Assembly (NCBI GenBank): GCA_016217935.1
Contig: JACRFJ010000021.1
Coordinates: forward strand, 1 to 54,160
From: Candidatus Kaiserbacteria bacterium
Lineage (GTDB): Bacteria; Patescibacteriota; Minisyncoccia; Phycocordibacterales; UBA2100
Reading direction: 5' to 3'
DNA: 54,160 nucleotides
Shown here: positions 15,991 to 25,420 of the stretch, one piece after another
Position numbering within the stretch: the first letter of the stretch is position 1
Layout of the letters: each line of letters begins with the position of its first letter
Position numbers and translations under genes: made by a program
Notes under the pieces: model-generated
Told to the model about the DNA's origin: nothing
Databases searched by the model: none
Seen by the model: only the letters and a program-made list of their open reading frames with translations

Positions 15991-17333
15991 GCGCTGAGCT
16001 TGCTTTGTGCCGTCTTGATCCTGCTGAGCGATTCTTCCTTGCCAAGCACCGAAAGAATTACAAAGGGATCGGGTGACTTTTCCTTGCCAGAGAGGGCGTA
16101 CCTAAGAGGCCACAGCACACTGCCGCGGCCTTTTTCTGATGCGTATGGCCAGATCACATTCTTTAGACGTGCGTGATCGGCATACTCTTTCATTTCGAGA
16201 GTGGCTAGTAATTCATGAACGCGGCCCAAGTGCTCGCGCGCTTCCTCGGAGCTTGTGGCTTTTTGGGGAATCTTCCTGGGATCGAGCTGCGGGAGCTTGA
16301 AATAGTAATCGAACTCACCTGCCTCGATGAGTTCTCGGAGATCATTGATCGTTGCAATGCGCTCGCGAATAATAGGCAGCAGCTTCTCGAAAATTGAAGT
16401 ATCGATTTCGATTCCTCGTTGTTTGAGAGCCCTGTCAAGTTCCGGAAGAATGTAATCGGTAAAAGTCGATTGCGACATACGATCCATATGCGCACGATTG
16501 AACCACTTGAGCTTTTCGAGATCGAAAATTGCACCTCCTTTGTGAACTTTCTCGATGCTAAACTCTCTGATCAATTCTTCAAGTGTGTAGAGCTCTCGGT
16601 CGTTGCCAGGATTCCATCCGAGCAGTGCGAGATAATTGACGATTGCGCTCGGCAAGAATCCCATCGCACGGTATTCAGCAAGTGACGTCGCGCCATGACG
16701 TTTTGAAAGTTTCGTGCGATCGGGGGCGAGAATGAGCGGAATGTGTGCGTACTCCGGACGGGTAAACCCGAGTGCTTCAAGAATGAGGATTTGGCGTGGG
16801 GTATTGGATATGTGATCTTCGCCACGGATCACGTGCGTCACGCCCATTTCGTGATCATCGATCACGACGGCCAGGTGGTAGAGGGGCTCATCGATACTGC
16901 GGCCGATAACGAAATCCTTCAGCTCACTCGTGTCGAATGTGACATCGCCGCGCACGTGATCCTTGAACGTGATGGAAGCATTCGGGTTCTTGAAGCGAAT
17001 GACCTTCTGAGAGGGATCGTCCTTCCCTTCCTCTGCCTCGTACGCATGACCTTTTTCGAGGAGACTTTTGATGTGTTTCCGGTAGATGTCTCCTCGCTCT
17101 GATTGGCGCACGATCTCGGAATCCCCAATTGGGATGCCGAGCCATGCGAGACCATCGAGAATGTCATTTTCATATTCCTTCTTGATTCGCTCGCGATCAG
17201 TGTCCTCGAACCGAAAATGCATGACACCCTTCTGATGAGCGGCAAACAAATAGTTGAAAAGAGCGGTTCGCGCACTTCCGATGTGGAAGAGGCCAGTGGG
17301 TGACGGCGGGAAGCGGGTGATAACTGTGCTCAT
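15987..17333 (-). CDS. gltX: Glutamyl-tRNA synthetase
   Basis: GluRS charges tRNA-Glu; in organisms that use transamidation it may also mischarge tRNA-Gln. The protein starts MSTVITRFPPSPTGLFHIGSA, with the HIGH-type motif FHIGS and the lysine loop KLSKRHG. The frame is open 41 codons further upstream, but homology begins at ATG 17333, one base after the murG stop, so that start is chosen (448 aa, a usual length). It lies between murG and the M23 gene in one operon. Confidence 0.95.
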   Translation of the reverse strand: MSTVITRFPPSPTGLFHIGSARTALFNYLFAAHQKGVMHFRFEDTDRERIKKEYENDILDGLAWLGIPIGDSEIVRQSERGDIYRKHIKSLLEKGHAYEAEEGKDDPSQKVIRFKNPNASITFKDHVRGDVTFDTSELKDFVIGRSIDEPLYHLAVVIDDHEMGVTHVIRGEDHISNTPRQILILEALGFTRPEYAHIPLILAPDRTKLSKRHGATSLAEYRAMGFLPSAIVNYLALLGWNPGNDRELYTLEELIREFSIEKVHKGGAIFDLEKLKWFNRAHMDRMSQSTFTDYILPELDRALKQRGIEIDTSIFEKLLPIIRERIATINDLRELIEAGEFDYYFKLPQLDPRKIPQKATSSEEAREHLGRVHELLATLEMKEYADHARLKNVIWPYASEKGRGSVLWPLRYALSGKEKSPDPFVILSVLGKEESLSRIKTAQSKLSA

Positions 17334-17334
17334 A

Positions 17335-18477
17335 TCATAGAGGCTCGTGCTCGAGCGCGGTTTCGACGAGTAAGCGAGCGATTTTCTGCGCAGCCTGTGG
17401 GCGGGCAAATTCGCGAGCCGCAGCAGACATTTTTGCTCTGAGTGCCGCATCACCAATCAGACGATCAATTTCGGCGACAAGCACATGCGGAGTAAGATTG
17501 CGCTGCTCGATCACTACTGCTGCCCCTGCGCGTGCAAAAGAAAACGCATTTTCGGTTTGATCATGCGAGACATCTTCCGGAATCGGTACGAGGATGCTCG
17601 GCAGTCCCCACGACGCTATTTCGAAAATAGTACCACTCCCCGCCCTTGCAATGATGAGGCTGGAAATACCAGCGGCCATGCGCAGTGCAAGTGTATTTAA
17701 AAGTCCGAATGCTCGATAATGCTCGGAAAATCGAGAATCTTTGAGCACTACTTTTGCGATGCCGGAAACTTCTTCGAGATTTACGGTACCGGCCTGATGC
17801 ACGACATTGTATCTTGTCACCAAATCGGGAAGCGAGTCGAGAACAGCTTCATTGATAGCACGGGCGCCCTGGGAACCTCCCATGATGAATATTGTCGGCA
17901 CTGAAGGATCGAGTTTAAGAAATTCATGACCGCCTTCTTTTGCAGGCGCTTCTATTTCCTTGCGAATCGGGTGTCCGATACGTGCGATCTTATGGCGGAC
18001 ACGTTCGGGAAATTGTGCTGCGGCTTCCGGATGTGCGACCCCGATCCATCGCGCGAATTTCGCCGACCAGAGGGTTACTCGCCCTGGGGTTGCATCCGCG
18101 TCGTAGGTCACCACCGGAATTCTAAGAAGACGTGCCGCATAAAGCGTTGGAAAGGCTGCAAATCCACCCGTAGAGAAGATTACATCCGGATAAAGTCCAT
18201 AGAGCTGAAAAAGGCTCCGTATTGTGCCCAAAAACGTTTTAAAGAGATCGAATACATTGAAAATACTCGCATACCTGCGGACGCGACCTGCGGGAGAGGC
18301 GCGGTAGATGATGTCATGCTCGAGGAGTGCCGCGGCGTCAAATGGCTCTGGGCCGACGTAGACGAGTTCTGGCTCTATTAACGTACGCTCACGGCAAATA
18401 TCTTCGATCGCTTCAGCGACCGCGATGAGCGGATAGAAATGTCCACCGCTTCCTCCACCCGTGAGCACGATACGCAT
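17335..18477 (-). CDS. murG: MurG, UDP-GlcNAc:lipid I transferase
   Basis: MurG adds GlcNAc to lipid I on the inner face of the membrane, making lipid II. The N-terminal glycine-rich loop TGGGSGGHFYP is present, as are FSTGGFAAFPT, MGGSQGARAINEAV in the C-terminal domain, and the UDP-GlcNAc site segment ARAGSGTIFE followed by PSILVPIPEDVSHDQTENA. Its 380 aa are slightly long for the family. It is separated from ftsW by a hairpin with a T-tract, so there may be partial termination or a second promoter here. Confidence 0.95.
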   Translation of the reverse strand: MRIVLTGGGSGGHFYPLIAVAEAIEDICRERTLIEPELVYVGPEPFDAAALLEHDIIYRASPAGRVRRYASIFNVFDLFKTFLGTIRSLFQLYGLYPDVIFSTGGFAAFPTLYAARLLRIPVVTYDADATPGRVTLWSAKFARWIGVAHPEAAAQFPERVRHKIARIGHPIRKEIEAPAKEGGHEFLKLDPSVPTIFIMGGSQGARAINEAVLDSLPDLVTRYNVVHQAGTVNLEEVSGIAKVVLKDSRFSEHYRAFGLLNTLALRMAAGISSLIIARAGSGTIFEIASWGLPSILVPIPEDVSHDQTENAFSFARAGAAVVIEQRNLTPHVLVAEIDRLIGDAALRAKMSAAAREFARPQAAQKIARLLVETALEHEPL

Positions 18478-18506
18478 CCGAGTATTTTACCCTGTTTTTT
18501 GCCCCC

Positions 18507-18542
18507 AAAAAACAGAGCCCACAGCTTATAGGCTATGGGTCT
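18507..18542 (-). terminator. Intrinsic terminator-like hairpin between ftsW and murG
   Basis: On the minus strand an imperfect stem (AGACCCATAGC with GCTGTGGGCTCT) is followed by GT and six T. It lies inside an otherwise continuous operon, so it may attenuate rather than stop transcription. Confidence 0.55.
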
Positions 18543-18580
18543 TATTCGCGCACCGTTCTTACTCATGCGCGAGGCTGCCT

Positions 18581-19702
18581 TCACCTTGCGCGTCTGTGAC
18601 GAGAAATGTTGAGCAGAATTCCGGCAGAGCCCAACGATACGAGCATGGCGGAGCCACCTTGGCTTATGAATGTGAGCGGGATGCCCGTGAGCGGCATGAG
18701 GCCGAGCATCGCCGCGATGTTGATGAGCGCCTCGGCACCGAGGTAGACGGAAATTCCAACAGCGAGCAGCGAGCCAAAAAGATCTGGCGCTCGAGATGCG
18801 ATCGCAAGCCCGCGAAGTGCGAAAGCGGTAAAGAGAGCGACAATCGTCGCCGCACCGATAAAGCCGAGCTCCTCGCCTGCGACCGCGTAAATTGAATCCC
18901 CCATCGGCTCAGGAAGGTATGTAAACTTCTGAATCCCTTGTCCGAAACCGCGCCCTGCAAATCCTCCGGAGCCGATCGCGATGAGAGATTGGCGAATCTG
19001 GTAGGACTCGCGCTGTTCACCTTGCGAGGGATCGAGGAATGTCGTCACCCGATCGCGCACATAGGGCTGTGTTGCTGCGAGGAATCCAACGGCGATTAGA
19101 CCGAGGAGAATCACGATCGCGACATCACGCATTCGAGCGCCAGCTGCTGCATAAACCGCAAAAACCGAAATGCCGATCACGCCGAGGGTTCCGATGTCTG
19201 GCTGCAAGAAGAGCACTATCGCTGGAAGTGCAATGATAAGGATAAATCCGACAAGCCCTGCTTGGAATTGGGCGGCTCCGTGCTTTATGCTCGCGAAGTA
19301 GGCTGCGGCGAGTAGGACCGTGCCAATTTTCAGTGTTTCAGATGGCTGAAATGTAAAGCCAAGAATTGAGAGCCACCGCCGGCCACCGCCATGCTCGAAG
19401 CCGATTTGTGGCAGGAATACTGCGACGGTAATGAGGAGAGCTGCTCCGAAAAGATACGGAGCGTACGTACGCCAGATTCGGTAATCGATGGCAGTGGTGG
19501 CTATGAGCGCAACCACTCCGAGCCCGACGCCGAGCACCATATGATTGAAAACAACGGATGAGATGTGCGTCGCACCACGACCAACGAGTCCGAATGCAGC
19601 AGAAGCAAAAATCATTGCACCTCCACCAACGAGCGTGACGAGAAGAATGACGAGCTGCTTATCAAAGCGAGCGTGCCTCATTCTATGCATCCTAGCATTC
19701 AA
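18581..19702 (-). CDS. ftsW: FtsW/RodA/SpoVE family peptidoglycan glycosyltransferase
   Basis: This is a polytopic membrane protein (SEDS family) that polymerises lipid II glycan strands. Family signatures are visible in the cytoplasmic and periplasmic loops: LQPDIGTLGV, the stretch SYQIRQSLIAIGSGGFAGRGFGQG, YAVAGEELGFIGA, and GLMPLTGIPLTFISQGGSAM near the end. At 373 aa it has the usual ten-helix length. The placement between mraY and murG favours FtsW over RodA. Starts at codon 5 or 8 are also possible. Confidence 0.92.
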   Translation of the reverse strand: MNARMHRMRHARFDKQLVILLVTLVGGGAMIFASAAFGLVGRGATHISSVVFNHMVLGVGLGVVALIATTAIDYRIWRTYAPYLFGAALLITVAVFLPQIGFEHGGGRRWLSILGFTFQPSETLKIGTVLLAAAYFASIKHGAAQFQAGLVGFILIIALPAIVLFLQPDIGTLGVIGISVFAVYAAAGARMRDVAIVILLGLIAVGFLAATQPYVRDRVTTFLDPSQGEQRESYQIRQSLIAIGSGGFAGRGFGQGIQKFTYLPEPMGDSIYAVAGEELGFIGAATIVALFTAFALRGLAIASRAPDLFGSLLAVGISVYLGAEALINIAAMLGLMPLTGIPLTFISQGGSAMLVSLGSAGILLNISRHRRAR

Positions 19703-19711
19703 TCGATGAAT

Positions 19712-20791
19712 CTATAGACGGGAGATTGCTGCGAGCGCAACGATGACACCCGCAGATGCACATACGATTGAGAGGACCCAGTACCGCATAACGACCTTAT
19801 ATCCCGGCCAGCCGAGCGCTTCAAAGTGGTGGTGGAGTGGCGCGATGCGGAATAGTTTCCGACCAAAGAATATACGCCACAGGATCTGTAGAACGTCGGA
19901 TGCCACGGTGAGGACGAGGAGCATGCCGATGAGCGGAAGCACAAAAATACCGACGCCGCCGCCGAGCTGGTCCGTCATAAACGCAATGACCGCGAGGGTC
20001 AGCGTAAGTCCCATCGTGCCGGTGTCAGACATATAGAATCGTGCGGGTGGAATGTTGAACCACAGAAAAGCGAGGAGGCCGCCAACGATCGCGGCAGAAA
20101 AGGCAGCCAAATTCAATTGATCTTGCGCAAAAGCGATCATCGTGTATGAGGCGAATATAGATGCAAATACTCCACCTGAAAGTCCGTCAATCCCGTCGAT
20201 GACACCCGAGGCGTAGAGTGCTAGAGAGACAAGCACAAAGAGCGGGATAATGAGGACTCCCAGGTAGACCGGGTCGGCAAACGGAATGTTGACTGTGCTC
20301 ACGTCAAGTTTGGCCCAGAACCACCACCCGATGTAGGATGCAAGCACAACGACGATGAGGAGCCGATAGCGCAGCGCGAGACCCTCCCCTCCCGGACGGA
20401 TCACCAGGAGATCGTCGATGAGTCCAACCAGAGATCCGAGAATGAGTGTTGCAAACGGAACCCACGTCTGATTACGGCTCAGGAAATCGAGGCGCAGGAG
20501 GGCTGCGCTCGGGTAGAGATGTGCGATGAGCGAGGCACCGAGTATCGTAATTGCGACCGATGCCCACACGACGATACCGCCCATGCGCGGTGCGCGAACT
20601 TCGTGCGCTTCATGCAATCGATTGAACTCGTGTGCTGCTGATCCGTCCCACGCTTCTTTACCAGCCCGCTTTTTCCACGCTTTGTATGCATACAGGTAAT
20701 GCGTGAGAATCGGTGTGAGAGCCATCCCGATCATAAAAGCACCCGTCGCTGGCAACAGGATACGAATGATATCTGAAAGCATTGAATCCAT
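19712..20791 (-). CDS. mraY: MraY, phospho-N-acetylmuramoyl-pentapeptide transferase
   Basis: MraY moves phospho-MurNAc-pentapeptide from UDP to undecaprenyl phosphate, forming lipid I in the membrane. Conserved cytoplasmic-loop elements are present: APRMGGIVVW, DDLLVIRPGGEGLALRYRL, IDGIDGLSGG, FYMSDTGTMGLTLTL, and the histidine cluster PLHHHFEALGWPGYKVVMRYW. At 359 aa it is normal. It starts 4 bp after the upstream carboxypeptidase gene and ends 10 bp before ftsW. Confidence 0.96.
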   Translation of the reverse strand: MDSMLSDIIRILLPATGAFMIGMALTPILTHYLYAYKAWKKRAGKEAWDGSAAHEFNRLHEAHEVRAPRMGGIVVWASVAITILGASLIAHLYPSAALLRLDFLSRNQTWVPFATLILGSLVGLIDDLLVIRPGGEGLALRYRLLIVVVLASYIGWWFWAKLDVSTVNIPFADPVYLGVLIIPLFVLVSLALYASGVIDGIDGLSGGVFASIFASYTMIAFAQDQLNLAAFSAAIVGGLLAFLWFNIPPARFYMSDTGTMGLTLTLAVIAFMTDQLGGGVGIFVLPLIGMLLVLTVASDVLQILWRIFFGRKLFRIAPLHHHFEALGWPGYKVVMRYWVLSIVCASAGVIVALAAISRL

Positions 20792-20794
20792 ACG

Positions 20795-21778
20795 TCATTC
20801 CTGAGCGATTGCTTCGCGTGTTCTCGATACGATCTTTTCCATATCGCTGAAACGCCCCTCGTACCCGGAACCAAGCACAACTGCAACGACCGGTCGTGCG
20901 AGGCCGACATCGAACACAACTGCCAAATTTCCACCCGCGAGATCCGTAAAACCCGTCTTGCCCATAATGAGCCCCGGGATTTCTCCGAGCGCTTCGTTTG
21001 TATTGGAAGCCCGCGTCGTGTGACCATTTTCGTCGGAGAGCAGGAGTCCGTCTCTTGTTGTGCCGCTGAATAAATCGGGAGAACTCGAAGCCGCATATGC
21101 GAAGATGTGTGCAACATCGCGCGCGCTCCCATATGCTCCCGATTGCGTCGTGCTTATGTCGAGCCCACTCGAGTTTAAAAAGTACGTTTCGGTAAGGCCC
21201 AATTTTCTTGCAAGATTATTCATTTGCCAGATCGTCGCTTCGTCGCCATGTTCGCCTTTCGGAGCTTCGGGACTATGATTTCGTACGGCTGCATTTGCCG
21301 CATACGCAAGGATCTTCGCACCGTCATTCGATGATGAAACGAGCGTAAATGTGATAATGTCTCCGACTCGCCACTTCTCTCCTCGCGCGAGTCGCTCACG
21401 AGAACCGGCTGGTGCGGTGTCAAATGGAATCGTAACGATTGAATCAGTGGTGAGCTCTCCGGCTACGACGAGCGCGAGCGGGACCTTGGTAATGGATGCA
21501 AGAGGTAGTTGAACATCAGGATTTTTCTGATACAAAACTCTGCCCGATTTGAGGTCAACCACGAATGCCGCTTGCGCCTCGATCACGAGGCTGGCAAAGG
21601 GATCGGTATGCGCCGCAGCAGCAAGCTGCGTCTCTTCAGCGAGAGCGCGATGGTCAAGGTACGTAAAGACTGCGAAAAAAGATACAAGACCACAGAGGGA
21701 AATACAGACAACAATATAAAAAAGCGCGGGCATGCGCGTTGGAGCTGCGTTATTCGGGTTCTGAGACTCCGTCGGCAT
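20795..21778 (-). CDS. D-alanyl-D-alanine carboxypeptidase (S11 family)
   Basis: This penicillin-binding enzyme trims the terminal D-Ala of peptidoglycan stem peptides outside the membrane. One transmembrane anchor (about residues 18-40) precedes the catalytic domain, in which the three PBP motifs are visible: SxxK at 95-98 (SITK), SxN at 149-151 (SSN) and KTG at 273-275. At 327 aa it has the S11 domain without the long C-terminal beta domain of DacA. Its start overlaps the end of scpB by 29 bp, suggesting coupled translation. Confidence 0.93.
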   Translation of the reverse strand: MPTESQNPNNAAPTRMPALFYIVVCISLCGLVSFFAVFTYLDHRALAEETQLAAAAHTDPFASLVIEAQAAFVVDLKSGRVLYQKNPDVQLPLASITKVPLALVVAGELTTDSIVTIPFDTAPAGSRERLARGEKWRVGDIITFTLVSSSNDGAKILAYAANAAVRNHSPEAPKGEHGDEATIWQMNNLARKLGLTETYFLNSSGLDISTTQSGAYGSARDVAHIFAYAASSSPDLFSGTTRDGLLLSDENGHTTRASNTNEALGEIPGLIMGKTGFTDLAGGNLAVVFDVGLARPVVAVVLGSGYEGRFSDMEKIVSRTREAIAQE

Positions 21779-22334
21779 CTTCGTTAAATGGCCCTTTCGA
21801 AGCTTCGAAAGCGGCCAATTCGCTCGCTATCTTAGCATGATCGGGCAGATTCCGCGCCTCTGTCGCTCCAAGGTGCGCTAGCAATTCCGTCGTAGGTCGA
21901 TAGAGGTATTCACGAGCGTCTTCAGGATTTACGATGCGCTCAATGAGGCCACGGGCAGTGAGAGTCCGTATTGTCGATGAGGTGTTTACGCCACGAATGT
22001 AATCGATCTGGGTTCGCGTCGATGGACCCCGATAGAGAATGATCGCAAGCACTTCCAATCCAGCATCGCCGATTTCGCGCCCGATTTCGCGTTCATGCGC
22101 AATACGAATCGTTTCAGTCGCGCTCGGCGCTATTGCAAGCGCGATCTCGAGATCGGCTTCAATGAGCGCAATCCCAGAATCTTTTCTGCGATCGGAAAGC
22201 GTATGAATCGCATCCGCAAGTTCAGATTCCTTGCAATCAAGCAGTTGGGCAAGCTTCTTTTTCTGCATGGGCCCACCACCCTCACTGAAAAGCAGTGCTT
22301 CCAAACGTGCGGCAAGATCGAGAGATTCAATCAT
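21750..22334 (-). CDS. scpB: Segregation and condensation protein B
   Basis: ScpB is a paired winged-helix protein that joins ScpA and SMC in the chromosome-condensing complex. The protein shows ARLEALLFSEGGGPM at the N-terminus, GLEVLAIILYRGPSTRTQIDYIRGVNTSS in the middle and ARGLIERIVNPEDAREYLYRPTTELLAHLG at the end, all ScpB-like. Its 194 aa are the usual size. It is immediately downstream of scpA (9 bp) and overlaps the carboxypeptidase gene. Confidence 0.94.
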   Translation of the reverse strand: MIESLDLAARLEALLFSEGGGPMQKKKLAQLLDCKESELADAIHTLSDRRKDSGIALIEADLEIALAIAPSATETIRIAHEREIGREIGDAGLEVLAIILYRGPSTRTQIDYIRGVNTSSTIRTLTARGLIERIVNPEDAREYLYRPTTELLAHLGATEARNLPDHAKIASELAAFEASKGPFNEDADGVSEPE

Positions 22335-22343
22335 GGCTGTATT

Positions 22344-23069
22344 TTATACCCCGTATTGCGGGCGGCCGACGTTCTCGACCTCGATCGTTATGTCCTCAAA
22401 AAGTCTCTCCTGCGTGGCACTCGCCGAGCCGGATCGGACGAGCTCGAGCATTGCAAGAAAGTAGACTATCCGCTCATGCTTGTCGCGAGACTTGGTGAGT
22501 TCACTGAACTTTGCCCTGAATGCACTGGTGAGGCGCTGCTTTAAATTCAGGATTACGTCTTCAAGCGCAAGTATTGGTGCAACCGCGGCTTCAATCATGC
22601 TTTCCGGTTTGGGCAATATGGCGATCAGTTTGTGCATCGCATCTCTCAGCGTGGAGAGGGCCGTTTCAGCCGGACTAAACACGGGAGATCGTGCGGGGGT
22701 GCGACGCGCGAAAAGGTACGGTGCCTTTCCCCACTCTTTGCGGAGCAACCTGCTCGCTTGTCGAATGAGTTTAAGTCGCGCAAGGCGTCGCTCGAGCTCT
22801 TCGACAGACTCGCGTTCCTCATCGGAGAGCGACATGTCGGGGAGTAGTGCGCGAGACTTAATGAGGAGGAGTGTCGAGGCAACGAGAATGAATTGTGCAG
22901 TTTCGCCGAGCGGCAGTTCGTGTAACTTTTCCACGTACGCAAGGAATGCGTCAGTTACTTCGGCGAGCGAGATCTCCGAGATAGAAAGCTTCCTCGATTC
23001 AATCAAATCTAAGAGCGCTTCGAGTGGCCCCTGATACGTATCTGTAGTAACCGCGAACTTCTCACTCAT
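22344..23069 (-). CDS. scpA: Segregation and condensation protein A
   Basis: ScpA is the kleisin that bridges the SMC heads. The N-terminal signature YQGPLEALLDLIESRKLSISEISLAEVTDAFLAY is clear, followed by FILVASTLLLIKSRALLPD, a charged middle region, and a C-terminal winged helix (ERIVYFLAMLELVRSG, then FEDITIEVE). It has 241 aa. Its ATG overlaps the aspS stop by 4 bp. Placing scpAB between tRNA synthetase and cell-wall genes ties condensation to growth in one transcript. Confidence 0.94.
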   Translation of the reverse strand: MSEKFAVTTDTYQGPLEALLDLIESRKLSISEISLAEVTDAFLAYVEKLHELPLGETAQFILVASTLLLIKSRALLPDMSLSDEERESVEELERRLARLKLIRQASRLLRKEWGKAPYLFARRTPARSPVFSPAETALSTLRDAMHKLIAILPKPESMIEAAVAPILALEDVILNLKQRLTSAFRAKFSELTKSRDKHERIVYFLAMLELVRSGSASATQERLFEDITIEVENVGRPQYGV

Positions 23070-24394
23070 GCGGCATCATTCTCTTCGGCAAGTCGTGAAT
23101 CGATACGGGTCATATCCCGCGGAAACGCGGTAGCCTCTTTTACGTTCTGAATCTCAAGCATGCGTGCAGTAAAGCGTTCCAGCCCAGTCGACGAACCCCC
23201 GTGCGGCGGCATGCCGTATTTGAAGGCCTGCAGGTAGTACGCGTATTTCTGAGGGTCCATGCCGCGTTCTTTGATACGGGCTACCAGCATGTCATGGTCG
23301 TGGATGCGCTGTGCACCACTGTTGATTTCGAGGCCGCGGAAGAGGAGGTCGAAACCGCGAGAGAGCGGAGCTTCTGATGGATCTTCGTATGTATAGAATG
23401 CGCGTTTTGCGGTCGGAAACCGAGTAATGAAAACAAAATCGGACTGCTTGTGTTCTTTTGCCCATCCACAAATGTTGCGCTCATCTTCAGGGGCTAGATC
23501 GGACTCCTCGGGCACACCAAGAATCTGTTGCGCTTCTTGGAGCGTAAGAATTGGGATTTCAGCGGGGATAAGCGGTGTCGCCGTTTTGAAATAGTCGAAT
23601 ATATCTTGATGCGCGCCCACTACCTCGCGTACCGTATCGCGTATTGTCTGCTCGAGAACGCGCATCGGTTCGCGCTCGTTTTCGATAAAGCCCATTTCAA
23701 AGTCCATCTGTGTTATCTCGGAAAGGTGGCGTGTGGTTGCACTCTTTTCAGCTCTGAAGACTTTTGCGATCGTGCACGATCGTTCGAATGCGCCGACCAT
23801 AATCTGTTTGTAGAACTGCGGAGAGACGGCGAGATACGCTTTATATTCGTTGTAGTAATCGAGCTTGAAGACTGCTCCCCCGCCCTCGGCATCGGCGCCG
23901 ACGAGCGCGGGCGCCATGAATTCAGTGAATCCCTGATTGCGAAGTGAAGAGCGATACGCCCCGAGAATTGTCGACTGCATCTTGAATATATTCCGCGTGC
24001 GTTCGGTGTGCAGCATGAGTGGTAGGTGGTCGAGATACGTGTCGAGGTGCAATTCTGTCGCAATGTCGAACGGAGCGACCTGCGCTTTACTCATAATCTC
24101 GATTGATTCGATCTGGAGCTCGATATCGCCATTTTGCCGCTGCACGACATTCTTTTCAGGTCGCTTGTTCACTACTCCCTCGAGAGCGACAGCGGATTCA
24201 ACAGTGACTTCTTTCGCCGCGCCTATTGCGGCGGATAGGGGCAGCACCACACCCTGCACGGTTCCGCTCATGTCGCGTACATCGACGAAGACCATTTTGC
24301 CCTGATCGCGTCGCACGGAAACCCACCCGTTGATGAGTACCTTCTCTCCAATTTTTTTTCCAAGATCCCCAATAAATGTTCGCTGCATACGCAT
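23066..24394 (-). CDS. aspS: Aspartyl-tRNA synthetase, short archaeal-type (probably non-discriminating)
   Basis: This class II synthetase for tRNA-Asp has an N-terminal OB-fold (VLINGWVSVRRDQGKMVFVDVRD), motif 2 (FRAEKSATTRHLSEITQMDFEM) and motif 3 (GSSTGLERFTARML). At 442 aa it lacks the roughly 110-residue GAD insertion of the usual 590-aa bacterial enzyme and looks like the archaeal/eukaryotic type. Such enzymes often charge tRNA-Asn as well, which would require the GatCAB amidotransferase; that gene is not in the window. The start could also be codon 3 (MQRTF). It lies 2 bp after trpS. Confidence 0.93.
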   Translation of the reverse strand: MRMQRTFIGDLGKKIGEKVLINGWVSVRRDQGKMVFVDVRDMSGTVQGVVLPLSAAIGAAKEVTVESAVALEGVVNKRPEKNVVQRQNGDIELQIESIEIMSKAQVAPFDIATELHLDTYLDHLPLMLHTERTRNIFKMQSTILGAYRSSLRNQGFTEFMAPALVGADAEGGGAVFKLDYYNEYKAYLAVSPQFYKQIMVGAFERSCTIAKVFRAEKSATTRHLSEITQMDFEMGFIENEREPMRVLEQTIRDTVREVVGAHQDIFDYFKTATPLIPAEIPILTLQEAQQILGVPEESDLAPEDERNICGWAKEHKQSDFVFITRFPTAKRAFYTYEDPSEAPLSRGFDLLFRGLEINSGAQRIHDHDMLVARIKERGMDPQKYAYYLQAFKYGMPPHGGSSTGLERFTARMLEIQNVKEATAFPRDMTRIDSRLAEENDAA

Positions 24395-24396
24395 AT

Positions 24397-25335
24397 TTAA
24401 ATTGCAACACCGATCACTTCGCGCACGGCCGCCATTTTTGTCTGTGCCCGTTCGCGTGCCCGTTCGCCCCCTTTTACGAGTATGAGCTTCACTTCTTCGT
24501 CAGTGATCGCCTCGTGGCGCGCACGCATCGGAGCGACGAGCGCATCGATATCTTCTATGAGTGCTTCTTTCAGTGTTTTGTAACTCCCCTTGTGTTCCGC
24601 ATAAAGATTTTCAAGCGATTCTCCGTGACGAAAAAGTTTGTGGATGGCATAGACATTTTCTGGTTTGTCGCCCGATGAATCGGTCACGATGCTCATTACT
24701 GCTTTTGCGATCTCGTCCTTCGATCCGAAGAGCGGGATCGTATTTCCGTAGCTCTTGCTCATTTTCTTGCCATCCGTGCCGGGCACTGTGGCGATCGCAT
24801 CGAGAATTCGTTCCCGCGGCTCCTTGAACGTTTCTCCGTATGCGTGATTGAATTTTGCCGCTGCCTCACGCGCGTATTCCACATGCTGACGTTGATCCGC
24901 ACCGACCGGCACAATGTCACTGTCGTAAAGCAAAATATCCGCGGCCATGAGCATCGGATACGCGAATAACCCAGCATTCGCTTCCAACCCTTTCGCTACC
25001 TTGTCTTTGTACGCATGTGCTTGCTGGAGGAACGGTACGGACACGAGGGTCTGGAAAATCCACGCAAGCTCGGTATGATCAGGTACATCGGATTGTTTAA
25101 AAATAATTGAAGTTTGCGGATCCACGCCCGCGGCAAGGAAATCGCGTCCTACTTCGATGATATTGGCTCGCAATTCCGCAGCGTCTTTAAGCGAGGTGAG
25201 TGCATGATAGTCGGCAACCATGAGCATGCTGTCGGGGAATTCTTGGGAAAGCTCGATCATGGGCTTGAGTGCCGCAAAATAATTGCCAATATGAAGTGCG
25301 CCCGATGGCTGCAAGCCGGTGAAGAGTCGCTGCAT
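24397..25335 (-). CDS. trpS: Tryptophanyl-tRNA synthetase
   Basis: TrpRS is a compact class I synthetase. The HIGH-type motif is seen in GLQPSGALHIGNYF and the KMSKS loop in GTDGKKMSKSYGN, with VGADQRQHVEYAREAAAKFN between. Its 312 aa are slightly short of the bacterial norm. The start at 25335 is supported by a TGC-TACAAT extended -10 box 8 nt upstream, with no ribosome site. It heads the long operon that runs to 14713. Confidence 0.96.
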   Translation of the reverse strand: MQRLFTGLQPSGALHIGNYFAALKPMIELSQEFPDSMLMVADYHALTSLKDAAELRANIIEVGRDFLAAGVDPQTSIIFKQSDVPDHTELAWIFQTLVSVPFLQQAHAYKDKVAKGLEANAGLFAYPMLMAADILLYDSDIVPVGADQRQHVEYAREAAAKFNHAYGETFKEPRERILDAIATVPGTDGKKMSKSYGNTIPLFGSKDEIAKAVMSIVTDSSGDKPENVYAIHKLFRHGESLENLYAEHKGSYKTLKEALIEDIDALVAPMRARHEAITDEEVKLILVKGGERARERAQTKMAAVREVIGVAI

Positions 25336-25343
25336 AGTTCATG

Positions 25344-25352
25344 ATTGTAGCA
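25344..25352 (-). promoter_or_regulatory. Extended -10 promoter heading the trpS operon
   Basis: TGC-TACAAT on the minus strand (-10 at 25344-25349) with 8 nt before the trpS ATG. It would drive at least ten genes from a nearly leaderless transcript. Confidence 0.65.
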
Positions 25353-25365
25353 AAGGAACGGGGGT

Positions 25366-25400
25366 ATAAAAAGAACCGCGCGGATCGCTCCGCGCGGGAA
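25366..25400 (-). terminator. Strong intrinsic terminator
   Basis: A perfect 9-bp stem, CCGCGCGGA/TCCGCGCGG (25376-25397), is followed on the minus strand by TTCTTTTT. It closes the monocistronic membrane-protein gene just upstream of the trpS promoter. Confidence 0.88.
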
Positions 25401-25420
25401 TTCTAGTGCCTGTCGCTTGA

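Noticed and set aside
15987..17456. Longer gltX start 41 codons upstream
   Set aside because: The extra residues are the 3' end of murG in another frame; homology begins at ATG 17333.
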